DNA of 64,000 nucleotides from Acanthosoma haemorrhoidale (lineage: Eukaryota > Arthropoda > Insecta > Hemiptera > Acanthosomatidae). Below the pieces are notes generated by a model that saw only the letters and a program-made list of their open reading frames with translations, was not told where the DNA came from and did no database searches. Positions 20,643 through 33,085 of this stretch are shown here, piece by piece. How positions within the stretch are numbered: the first letter of the stretch is position 1; the number at the start of each line of letters is the position of its first letter. The DNA lies in the NCBI GenBank assembly GCA_930367205.1, contig OV884011.1, forward strand, positions 38,267,754 through 38,331,753, in the 5' to 3' direction. Both the position numbers and the translations under genes were made by a program.

Positions 20643-22972
20643 GTAAGTGAACAAAGCCCTTAACTCATTCATTTGAATGAACTATCTCAATTGTGACCAC
20701 ATTCGTTCATGATCAAAAAAATTACTCTCTATTTGTCGAATTAGTGGCATTACACTCCAATATGGAATGCTAAAATGTGGTATATGCTTTAAAGTAGTAG
20801 CAAGTGCCAACAATTATAGGGACTGAATTTCCAATCTACGCTTGATAAGTTACCTCTTCCTTTGAGTAGAAATAGCTTTCAATCTCATATATGAATGTGT
20901 GTCGCTATTTTGTTGAATTTTATAGTTTGGTGAAAAGCTTTGTCAACCCACAATATTATTTGGTTCATTGTCCAAAGCGCTTTCAACAATAGCAATAATC
21001 AGGAAAAGGATTGTTTACCCAAAACATTATCGCATGCCTGTCTGTCTGCTATATGAAATATTGAAAAAATTTTCAATTGGCCTTAAATTTAAAAGGACAT
21101 TCATCAATGCAAACCGACTGAAATATTCTAATTAGTTCTGCTAAAAAGATTTCTAAGCCCCTGTCCAGGAGTTAATTAAATTTCAAAGTTACCTATTAGC
21201 TATTTATGATTTGTTATATTCGTTGAAAAATCGAAATTGAGTTATTGAGATGGTGTCACAAATATACAAAAACTTGTGAAACAAAATTGTATATATTATT
21301 AACAAGTGCGAACGCACAAATGAACAAGTAGAGGGATTATTAAGGGGCGTAGATCATGATTCAAGAAACAATAATAATATACTCAGGTCCAGATGTGGAA
21401 TAGGGCATTATCTTTGTTAAATCACTTTCGTCACTAATTTCTCAAATAAAATAGTTTTAATTAATTTTATAATACAAAAAAAATTTGAATTTCTACTATT
21501 GACTGAATATTAACCCACATTCTATTCTTCAAAGGGATTCAATGCATGATTAATATTTCTTCGATTGCTTCTGTGCATTGATAATGAAAAATCTTTAAAG
21601 TCAGCGAAACTCTCTTCACGATTAACTCCGTTGAGTTTCAGTCAAAAACTAATCAGCATAACTTGAGATGTATAATATACGTGTAAAATTCCAGATCGGT
21701 TGGATAAGTTTTACGGCCGCTTTCTTAGAACAGGCACAGGTCTGTAGCTTCTGAGCTGATAATTCAAGAAAGTTAAAGATGAGAGAAACGAGACTTTACT
21801 TTTTTTGCTTTCTTTCTTAATTTCCGTAATTGTATCTATATCCGACAAATAGAGTAGTTTTTTGGAAGTATACGTTTAAATTTTCAGGCTATTGAACCGT
21901 TGTAAACAGACACACAGAAAAAGCATTTGTCGTACTTAGTTACAAGTAATCTGGCTCATTTTGGGCTTGACAATGTCTCAACGGAAATAAGGATTGAGAA
22001 ATTCACAGTTTTTGTCGGGATATGTACCTTCAGTGCCACTTTCATAACTGCACATAAAACCTACTTTCTTTGCATATCATAAATACTTATGAAATGTTCT
22101 TGGCTTATAGCATGGTAAAGTAAACTGTTGAGTTCTAATGTAAATTCCGTATTAATGATCCTTATCTCTCTTATTATGTGAACTTTGTTTTCAGAATAGT
22201 TTACTCCACAACATTGCTTGGCGTTGTCTTCAAGAAGGGATGGACTCTGTCAATATTAATAAGAAATAAAAACATTTCTTTCCATTACGACATATTTCTA
22301 ATCAAACAAATAAAAGCAAAATGAAATTTGGTCAACTGTGATGGTTCCCTCAATTAATAATTTCGTTAGGGCCCCAAAACTTATGCTAATGATTGACCCA
22401 GTGGTGACAACTTATGGGCTTCTGGTAGTGAGAAAGGCAAAAAAAAAAAAATATTCCTCAAAAATGCCTCGAGTTAGAATGAAGACAAAATGAAAAAATA
22501 TATGTTCTACTCGTGATATGTAGTTTCTTCTACCTATCGCAACAACGATTAGGAATGGAGAAATCTAGTTACATCATAACCTGATATGTTTGTGAGCAAG
22601 TTTCCAAACGGTCACTGAGAGAATTGTGGATTTCACGGACTGCATCTAATAGCTTGGTGCATCTAAATGTTTGCAGAAACGAGAAAGTCTCAGTTTGGTT
22701 GGTAATTTACAGAAATATTAGCTAATCACTTCCCGCAACACGTCAACACGTCCTCGTTCGTTTTATTTGCAACACGATTTATTCATTTTGTAGTCTCAAC
22801 GGCACTCTTTTTGTTCTTTTCTGTTCATCGTTATCTTAAACTAGTTAAGTGTGATTCATCACACAATGATGCTTTAGTTACGGCTCGAATAAGGATTGTT
22901 ATGTCAGTTTTAATTACTTTTTGTGATTGTAGTCAGCTGAAGTCCAAACACGCATTACATATTATTATCCAA
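20643..22972. other. No gene recognised (possibly intron of the gene starting at 20561)
   Basis: No further exon of the candidate gene could be recognised; AT-rich sequence typical of intron or intergenic DNA. Confidence 0.4.
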
Positions 22973-23200
22973 GAAGCCTAGATCTTCGATTTGCTGCCTT
23001 ATTTTAATATGATCGGAAAATATGTATTTTCGCATTACAGGTAATTGATCAATCAAAGTACTCTTCATTATTTTTCATATGCTTGCTTTTATTTCTAGCA
23101 TATAAGTGGGATAAATTTAAACTTCAATGGAAAAGATCATCCCTCTATAATAAACTAGGGCTGCAAAAAATGACACACTAATGAAAAAGCCTTTTGATGG
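22973..23200. repeat. Interspersed repeat R1, copy 3
   Basis: Alignable with 6861-7086 through ATGATCGGAAAATATGTATTT, CATTATTTTTCATA, TTTATTTCTAGCAT and AAAGATCATCCCTCTA, in the same order and orientation and at similar spacing. Confidence 0.6.
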
Positions 23201-23249
23201 CAGTTTAACATATAAAATATCTAGGGATAATACATACTATTACTCAGGA

Positions 23250-23350
23250 CGTCGAGATCTTTACTTTGATACTCTACTCAATATGATAGGAAGCTATTAG
23301 CTAATCACATAATACTAGTTAGATGTAATGCATAAGACAATACATTACAA
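23250..23350. repeat. Interspersed repeat R1, copy 4 (short)
   Basis: Shares GAGATCTTTACTTTGATAC, CTCAATATGATAGGAA and CTAATCACAT with copies 1, 2 and 5. It lies only 50 bases from copy 3 in the same orientation. Confidence 0.45.
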
Positions 23351-26300
23351 AATTAGTAAAATAGATTGAAAAAAAAAACATTAAGTGAGGAAAAATCACT
23401 TTACCGGTACAAAACAAAAATCAAAATATAAGAATGTAATGTACTTATATTTGCGTATAAGTGATAACATTTCTAAAATTATTTAAAACAAAAATTCATA
23501 TTTAATAAGGAGATGACGTAATGATTCAACCAATAACACTTTTAATTTAGACTACAAGCTAACAATTGTGTATTTAAACATATTCAAGGTTCGTTTTCTA
23601 TGATATTCAAATTTTTTTTTTTTGTATTCTTATTACTTTGTCTCTACAATGACAATTAACTGTTTAAATTCTATACGCCTATTATAAGTCGTGAAACTGC
23701 TAGGAATATATCATTATTTTTTTCTTCAATAGAAGTTTACACATTGTTTTAACTTGTCATTTTTCTTCATAATGTACTAGTTCTTTTCGTTTGCCAGGAA
23801 TGGGTTTGTTTTCTGTACTTCATTGTTGTTCATATCCCGGAATATATATTTTTTCTACTCTATTCTAAATATCCAGAGTTACATTTTTTTTATCCGCTGT
23901 TTGGTAAATATTGTATTTTAATATTCTGTACGCGCTGGAATGATTTCCGCTATTGGCGCAGGATCGAAAATTAATTAATCTGCAGTTGGATATTCTGGCA
24001 TATATGGAAGGTGTTTCTAAGTTAGTTTTATAATGGAATTAATTAAATTTCGCCTTATATTTAAAGAATCAATCTCAAGGCGTGAAATTATTTATAGAAA
24101 GAACATGCATTAAAAAATTTAAGTTCACTGTTTGTTTTTACGTATTTTCATCATACACTGAAATACTGCCCATTTATTTGTAGAGGAAAATATTTTAAAT
24201 GAATGTGTGTTAATAGATTTCAAAAGCGCAGTCAGCAAACGGTTTGCTTGTCAATAAGGCTGAAAGATTGACGCATCTCGAATCGCCTGTATCGGATGTT
24301 GTTGTTTTTAATTTATTTATTTTTTTTTTATCTTACAGAGTTTAGCATAAACGAGGAGTGCTAGAGACAAAAAGAGAACAAAGATTATAATATGGAAATC
24401 ATACCCTGGAGGTTATTAAACCCGACGACGTCACAACTGCATCGATATCTGTTTATATCGCAGATGAAATTGGTCGATGGTCGGAGATGAACGGAGATAG
24501 TGAATCATTTCGAAATATACTGACTAGTTTTTTTGTGAACTTACAATAATTGGAACTATTGTAAATGAGTGAACCCCGTTTCACAAAATTGTAACATATC
24601 CCAAGTCCGATTCTGGTATTTTCCTATGGTTAAGTACTTAATTAAAGGTGCAATGAAATTCCAGTTATATGTTTTTTAAAAGACAATTTTTATTAAGCGA
24701 GATGGTATTATAGTATTTTATTAATAATCATTAGGGAAAAAAGAAATATACTAGCATGACATTAAAAGTAGTTATTATTTTTGATGGTTGGATATTAAAA
24801 TTAGAAAAAATTCATCAACGTATTTTTTTTCCATTAGGCGCGCAAAATTATAAGAGTGCTAAAATTCTCTGTGAATTCGAACCCTGAAACGTCATAAAAA
24901 CGAAGCGCTTTCTATTCACGTTTGAACCACTTAGTGAACTCACAAGTGCTCAAGTTGGGAACAAGGCTGCCGAAATTGGAATAACTTTCTCCCACTGGGG
25001 AATCCCACTGTAATTATGAATTAATGATTGTTAATTGTCTCCAATTACCAACAGAGAACTGTTAGGAGTCTCTAACAAGGAAACTGCATGGTTTAATTCC
25101 CTCAATGTGCAATTATAGATCACGCTATTTGTCAGTAATATGAGGGTTTGAAATTTTTCCTCTGCGCCGAATTTTATGATATTTTTCTAAAGAACTGTCG
25201 AGACATGTTAATTACCACCATTAAGGATATCGGGTTAATAACGGATATTAAGAAGGCTGAGCAAATACTCAGGGGTGATATTATCTGCTAAATTATCACG
25301 TGGATTTCTCTTGTTCTTTCTAAACTCGGGGTTGTCACGACGTAGACGGTCGTTTATTTGGGCAGGTCGTTAGCGAATGGGTTGGAAATTGTACTGTGAT
25401 CGGCTTTACTCGGGGGTAAGGGGCGAAATTGAATTTCGAAGTAACATGAGTAATCATAATGTAGTCCACTCACGATGAAAAAGAGGATCTTTGCAAACGG
25501 GGTAGCATATCTAGAACTCATTCCGAATGCTAATATAAGATAAATGGTGAGTCCGAAAAAAACCCTGCTTGACAAAATAGAAACGAAAAATACTCCAGGA
25601 CATTCCGTCGGCAAGGAAGAACAGATGATAGCCAGAGATGGATGGGAGTTTCGAGGGAGCTATAGCAGCCAGATGATTGGAATGTCTGGGTGGACTATTG
25701 GGGAGGGGTTCGATATATACCATAATGTCATTGAAAATTGTTAATATATCGTTTTGGTCATGTTTTGTTTGAAAAAGCTAAAATGAGGCTTTAGTTTAGG
25801 AAAAATAAACATATTGTTTGAAAAACAGTTATCTATTATTTATATACTATATATATTATTTATATATGAATGGAACTAGATTCATCCGATAATTCAACAA
25901 TTGTGTATGCTTCATTCATAAAATCAACGATGACCTTTGAACTATTATTAACTTCCCTAATTTAATTATCTTGCACTTATTATGCCGGTACATTAAAATA
26001 TTATTGCTAGACCAATGAAACCCTATTTTTTTCGGATTTAGTAATATCTAGACCAATTAACAAACACTTCTGATGATGACCGCAATGCTATTTCATTCAT
26101 TTCTTCTCATTTGACGAGTATACTATCTTGAGACTTAAATAAAACTGCCCTCTCTTCAGTCTAAAGAACAACTGAACATCTTAATTGTAACTACTAAGAC
26201 GCACTATCCGCTTATCATCTAAACAAAAAAAACTAATTAATCTATAACTCAGAGTACTATCTTCTGCCATGGCCTGACATGTCTTGGTACTTGAGTTCTA

Positions 26301-26744
26301 ACAGTTTGTGGAGTAGGGGATTTTTTGCCAATTTCAAATCCCAGTTCTATTTATTCTTTTTTCCATTTCCATTGTTCACGTGATGAGTTATGTCGGAACA
26401 TTTTCTATATCTGAAGAGGAGAATCCATTGTTCACTGGCGTTTATGTTGGTATACGTTGAGCGTGCTGTCCTATCAGGGACCACCCACTTCCTCTCCTGC
26501 ACCCAAGCTGTTTTTTGTCCGTGACCTCAGTGGAAATTTACCATCGCTCTTGGGATTTGTACTAAGGTCGTTCATATGCCTTCAAAATGAGATATTCTTA
26601 TATTTTGTTAATTATATAATTAATTATAATACTGTGGTAACCAATCCCACATTTTACAGTTCTGAGAAAATATTGATATTTGCTATATTTTTGAAGAATT
26701 TACGATACACACTGAGATAATAGGCAGAGCAATGACCGGTACTT
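23351..26744. other. No gene recognised
   Basis: Mostly AT-rich. The block 25340-25740 is less AT-rich and has overlapping open frames on both strands, but none matches a family I know; see findings. Confidence 0.45.
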
Positions 26745-26818
26745 GGCACGGATAGCCAAATGGTAAGGGTGCCTCAATTATACTCAGAAGGCCCTAGGTT
26801 CGAATCCCGGCTGTGTCA
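26745..26818 (+). repeat. tRNA-like sequence: tRNA pseudogene or SINE head
   Basis: It contains a perfect pol III A box (TAGCCAAATGG) and B box (GGTTCGAATCC) at tRNA spacing. The ends GGCACGG and CTGTGTC pair over 7 positions with G-U wobbles. The T stem has a mismatch, there is one extra base before the A box, and no clean anticodon arm forms, so a working tRNA is unlikely. A tRNA-derived SINE fragment is the best explanation. Confidence 0.6.
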
Positions 26819-29800
26819 GTAACTATTAATTTTTCAAAAACAGAGACTGGTTCATGGGGGATGTTTCACTCGAAGGTCCCATTTTATATAAGGTACAGAT
26901 AGAAAATATGGATAAAGTCATTAATCACATTGAAGACTTTGACGTCCTTGTTGTGACAATATGTAATTTATGTTTTTGTTTTTCTCGAAAGTTATTTTTA
27001 CATCGAGTATACAACTTTAACTCAACGCAGATTTAAAAAAAATTAGGAGTTCATTGGTTTTTTTTTTCAAATCCACAAACCCTTTCGTTTAGCTCAATAA
27101 ATGTATTTTTAAATTCCCACCTCACATAACAAAGACTTGAAAAATGTAGCCATGTCCACTAAACAATAGTGTCAATATTGTATTAGTTAGTATGAGTGAA
27201 TCATTTTGTTTTTTTTGTGGACTATAATTTTAAGAAGTCATCAAAACTTTTATTAAAATCGTGTTCACAACTTTTGACTCCATCAGTGTTTTTATATACG
27301 AATGATAGTTCTATTTGCCACTCCTAAAAATAAAAACGACCCCATGTAAAATCATTAATAAATTATTTATTAATTATGATACAATAAAAAATCATTCATT
27401 GAAATAAAATGATAGTATACTGTTTAGAGCAATATGCAGTGGTATTGCTTAGATATTAATTATTTACCGACATACTGAGTGGATCATCAATATCAAAGAT
27501 AGCATTTTTCACAATCGTTAATTGTATGTTGCATCACATATGACTTGATTTTTTTTAATTGCCTTCTCTTATATTATACCGTCATGGATTCTAATGTAAA
27601 ACCGAACGGATTAAAATTTTACACCAGCAGAATTACTTGTGAAATCCAATCCACAATCTGTTTTGAAATATAACATTACCAAGCCCTGTAGATTAATGAA
27701 TGACCTTCGATAATATATATGGATTCTGTTAAATTGTTCCACGATTTATTTGTTTCATTTAAACTGGTATTGAATATATTCTGGTATGCAGTTATTTTAT
27801 ATTGTGGGTATTATATCTTTACTTTTTCAACGATAAATTGTCATTTTTCTGGTGGCTAAAACAACTATATTATATCACGCAATAAATAGCTCATACAGTA
27901 TGCTAAAATAAAGGGGTAGTGTAGGATAAGAATACAAATAAAAAATATAACTAATTTCTTACAAACATTTAATTAAAATTTTAGAAATAAAGTGGAGATT
28001 AAGATGCCTGCTAGATGATTCGGCGTGTACACGATTGAAAATATATTCGTCCACCATAACAAGAGTCTTCGTTAGAGGAGTTTGCCTAGACAGGCACATA
28101 GGGCAGGGACAAATGATACCATCCTTGAAATAAAACAAGCTAGGGATGAAACTTAAGTATTGCATTGACAGTGCCGTTAGTAGTACCAGACAGTAGGGAA
28201 TGTATATGAGTGAACTACCATGTTTGCAGGAGAGTCTATTCAACTTGTATGAATATTCAATTGCTCACTGTTGACTAGCCGATCCTTGTTAAATAATGTT
28301 TATCTGGCTCTAATTCATTACGTAAAGTAAGCTAGTCTCACTATTCATGTTTTTCTCTAATAATATCGCAAGACGCTTGCTCGCGTTTGTTTGTGTACAT
28401 ACATCTCCATACTTTTTTAAAATTCGTTTCCAACGTAGACATTCGTAGGTTGTTACATAATTCCATAATTAAAATTATACACATTTATAAAAGTACATTC
28501 GATATAAACAGTGTTTTATTTCATTATGACGTTACAGATGAAACCGCCGTGATAAGCGGTACGTAATTTAAAGATATTTAGGCCTGTGGTAATGATGAGT
28601 ATTTCAAAGCCGAACTGGGGACTCTCTATTAATGTGTACGCTAACTAAAACTACTTGAATTAAAATATAAAGATAAAGATAAACGATAATGAACATATTG
28701 ATGCCGAAGCTCACGGCTACGTTATGCAACTTAGACAAACAACATACAACAGATCGCATAACATATAACAAAATAAATAAGTAAATTAGGAAATATCTGG
28801 CGATCCCGTTAAATATAATGCAGACTGTATAAATAAAACAAACCAGCTCAACGACTGCAGAATGCGGACGCGTATATGTAACAAGAAAGGAAAACGGGGC
28901 CATTTGGATATTAAGTTATATGCACTTGGAGGGACGCCTCAACCTCGAGGTGTGTAAATAGCTAATTGCAGCCTATCCTCAATGAGTCTCATTACAAGCA
29001 TGAGTCTTCATAACCAAGAACTACAGCAAAGGGTGACTACAACAAAAAAAAGTTACAAAGGGTTGGTGAGTCATCCAGGTTTACTGCGAGCCAGAAGTGT
29101 CTTTCCCTGAACTGAACTCCCTTCAGACTGTGGGTAAAAATGAATCCACAAGATGAGCCCTAGGGATGAAATATCTCAACTACCATCAGAAACTTTATCT
29201 GAAAACCACTAACTGACGACCTTTATGTCGTATGGACTACCTCTACCTCTATGGATGTACAAATAGGAAATGCCCCCCACCAAAGAAAAAACAAAATCGA
29301 CGATATCGTAAAATACATATTTAATAAAGAAGAAGAAATTTGTTTTAAATATAATAAAAGCATATACAAATAACATCATAAATTAAAAAAAAAACAAGAC
29401 ATCTAAACAGATTATAGTTGGTATATCAAAAATAATAATGAAATAAAGGCAAATAGTATGTGTAAAAGAAAATGATATAAATTGTTACATACACTATATC
29501 TTGGAGAGATGGAAGATTTTTTATTTAAAATGAAATAAATGATAAAAATTAATAATGTTCCTCGATGATTATCACGAGCTCAAGGAGAACCAAAAATGTC
29601 CTTCTCTCTTCCCATTAGCTTAGCAGAATATATGCTGTCAATAAAAGTCACTCTGTATTTAAATAAAAAGTCCTCCCTATTCGCTGACCAAGTACCTTAC
29701 AACAGGGAATGATCTCGTCGGGGTTAATGAAGGGTTGGTAGGGTCAGAGTTCACTGGCCCCGCTCAATATCAAACGAGGCACTCTGTAGGGTTTTGGCCT

Positions 29801-30274
29801 AATTCACAGCTGCCCTAAATTCAGAAAGTAGGGATGACAATAAACCTTATGGGACCATATATGTTTTTGAGATATATGATATAATATCCGCCCTAATATT
29901 ATTAATTAGTTAGTCCAAATGTCAAAAGATTAGACCCATGTTTGATGCACTTCACAATTATGGGTTTAAAGGTAACGACGCTCATAGCTATCTTCCCGTA
30001 TTAAATAAATGCCTATTTCAATTGGCAAGAAGACTAATCTTTACCGCGGTAACAGATCTGCGACTTCTAATATGGCAATGAGAACTCCCGAAATCGCCGT
30101 GTGTGAAGTAAACTAATCTTTGATTTGTGCGTAGACAGCTCTGAGGGATTTTTCCTTTAAACCCTTCCAAGAATGACCCACAACCGGTAGTGCATTCGAA
30201 AAATTCAGCTTTTCGTTAGGGTTTACGATTCCCAGCACAATTGAGTCCAGTAAGTTCCAACACATGATAGGCAT
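26819..30274. other. No gene recognised
   Basis: Several open frames of 60-100 codons occur by chance (for example minus 28604-28903, hydrophobic). None has a supporting motif, splice sites or repeat relationship. Confidence 0.45.
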
Positions 30275-30420
30275 TATTGATCTTAGGACCTTGAGATCTT
30301 TAATTTTTCACCTACTCAGTATGGTATAAAAACATTTATTTTTGTATTACAAATTAATTTATTATTGGAACTTTCAATGCTAAAAAGCATACCTATAAAA
30401 AGCAAAACATAAAAATGACC
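30275..30420. repeat. Interspersed repeat R1, copy 5
   Basis: CCTTGAGATCTTTAATTTTT, CTCAGTATGGTATAAAAACA, TTATTTTTGTATTACAA and AAAAAGCATACCTATAAAA correspond to the blocks of copies 1, 2 and 4. Confidence 0.5.
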
Positions 30421-32294
30421 TTTTGTAATTATAGATAGAAAAAAAACTTTGATACTCAACTTAAAATTATCGAATTTTTTTTGTTATACTAACTAATTAA
30501 TTAATAGCACTAACTATTGTTATGCGTGCTATGTCAATGGCTAACATGTCTTTCTTTTCATTTTTGTGAAGGTTTCTTTGTGATTTAAAAAAAAAATGGG
30601 GAAGTCAGGCCCAAGTAGGGCGATAGTTGATAACTGCACCGTATCTTATTTGTTTTTCATGATGCCCTGGAGGTGTAGGTAACGCTCAGTTTCCTACTTG
30701 CGATCCGGCGAACTATTCGTGGTAATGAAAAATATGATATAACGTTTTATCTTACTGATAAAAGTGGAATGGTGCACTCGAGTCAAGGATGTCAAAAGTT
30801 CTCATCTGAACATACAGCTGTAATATTTTTGGAATGCCTACGTGAATTCCACAAGTTCACGTTCCAGAAGATCCCACCATGTGGTGTCGTGGATGAAGTT
30901 AACGCGTAAGGTTTAGAAACGTCCATTTTAAGGTTTCTCTTGTTTTTTCTAGTTTCATAACCAGAAACCCTCATCTGTTCACTCCTATGGCTGACTGTCT
31001 GTTCTGGAACTCCTGTTTGATCTAGAAACATGAAATTTTATACGGAGAGTTACTTACAAACAAGTGCTTTCGGTAGCCCATACTTCCATTTTCTAGTGTT
31101 ATAAAATGCCTCCAAAGATATAAATGAGGTACAAAATATTCAAAATAGCTCGTATAGATTAAAATCCATAAAACATCGTTAAAAATACAATAATATATAC
31201 TTTATAAATGAAAGGTCACACTGCTAAAAAAATATCATAAATTCTCATAAGTTTAAAATGAACGTTAAAAATATTAAAATTATTTATGTCCTTAAATCGA
31301 ATAAAATCAAAACCTAATTTAAAGTTTTTTGAAAGTACACATTTTAAGTCGCATGACCTATCTTACTCAAGAAGACAAGTGATGAGCTACTGACTTAGAT
31401 TAGATGGATACATAGATTTGTTTATCGTGGGCATACAGAGTGGATATTTGTCACACCGTCTCACAAAAGTGGATATTTAAATATGTATTCCAATATATGG
31501 GGTCATATTTAGAAAATTAGGCTTGAAAGCATTTGATCTAATTTCTAAAATTTTCAGGTTATTGGCGTGTCTTTTGTTTTTGGTACTAAGCGATACAGTT
31601 AACTCACTCCTATAACTGACTTTTTCTATTAACCCCTTTGAGGAACAACCCACAACCAGAATTGGATTATAAAATAATAATTTTTGACTTCTTTTTTGCA
31701 AGGCTATAGTTGAAAATAATCGTTAAAACTGTCTTCTCAACTGTGACGAAGCCATTCATTCTTTTTCCCACGTGGGGATAAATAGTGCTTCTACTGTTCT
31801 GCTAACTGCTAACCGTCGCTCATCGTGAATTATCGCCGATCTTCTAACTATTTGTACAATGCAAATGTCCTTCGGTAGCTAAGGGTAACAGGCGTTTGAT
31901 ATCGTTGGCTAGACTGCTTTACCAATCGATATCTGTGCCACTTAGCGTTCTAGTTTATAACGTTCCAAGGTGATGGTTCGTTTTTGAAGATAAGCGACGG
32001 TAAATATTAACATTATTTTATCTTCAGCTGCGGTCTCTCTATCGTATCCGGATCAAACTTTTGTCCTCAAGATAAATCCGATAAATTCGCTGTATCATAT
32101 GACACCTTGTAGTGGATTTATTGAGTAATGTCGTTTAATTAATTTGAAGAAGCGTTTTGCTTCATTGAACCGCGTGGTTATTTTGAAGTCAATATTTGTG
32201 TCCTAAATGTTCAATTTTTTTGGTGTTTCTCAATTGAGCATTTCACATTTGATTGTGAAATTCAATACTATAAAAAAGAATATATAAAAGAAAT
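30421..32294. other. No gene recognised
   Basis: No supported gene. Two stretches around 30150-31030 and 31540-31640 share short words (ACCCACAACC, TCACTCCTAT) but too little for a firm repeat call. Confidence 0.45.
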
Positions 32295-33085
32295 CACCCT
32301 ATACTGTATTGTATATATTTTGTAAACAAATGTAAATAACATGACCAAAATATAAATCATTGTAAATGTGTTAAACAATAAAAAATGCGGGGTGCCAATT
32401 ACCCCGGGCCCAAGACCCAACCGCCGGGGCTTTCCTTTGTCCCGTCAGGGAACAAAGGATAGCCACATCATTGGCTGCAGCAATGGCGATGCTTATTGGC
32501 TGCTGGCAAGGCCAGCTGGGTATTTAAGCCGGTGATTTGGGTCCTGTATATCATTCTCCTGGCAACTACCGGCTCGTGGCTACCCTGCTTCTTTATGAAA
32601 AACCTCTACATCTCTTTCTCTCCTCGCCTCGCTACGTTTTAGTCCGGCGTTGTCAGACCCCAAACCTTCGTGGGAATCTCTGCCTTCGTCTCGCTAAATC
32701 TAGCACCTCCTTGGGAGAGACCTCTCCCTAGTGGACAACGGTTGTCGTGGCCCTGCAAACTTACCAAGCAGTGTCTTCCGCGACAATTCAGTCTGACTCT
32801 CTCCGGTTCACACTCGTCTTTGGGATCGGACGGATTTTGCCTACCGTCAGATACCGAGTGTGAATTTGTGGTCATTCCAAGACCACACAAACTACCTACC
32901 TACCTACCCTATACCTCTTCTCCTGAACATAGTGCATTGTCGGGGCACATACCTATCAAAAAATGGAGTCAGATAGTAAAGCCGTCACGAAACGATTGTC
33001 CAGGTTGTAAACTCAAACAACCCTCACTTTATAACCAGGGCTAGGGTAACCAGGTACCCCCCCCCCCTCTAGGGACTACCCGACA
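32295..33085 (+). mobile_element. LTR family 1 fragment (copy D)
   Basis: Alignable with copies A and C from CCCTATACTGTATTGTATAT to the 3' end CTACCCGACA. It keeps ATTGGCT, a TATA-like GGTATTTAAG (32517-32527), AACAATAAAAAATG, and the conserved CTCTTCTCCTGAACATAGTG. The first 30 or so bases (TGTAGYGACC...) are missing, and no target duplication can be read. It contains 124- and 64-codon open frames that are incidental. Confidence 0.85.

Noticed and set aside
28604..28903. 99-codon hydrophobic minus-strand frame
   Set aside because: No family motif, splice context or conservation evidence; AT-rich DNA often gives hydrophobic chance frames.
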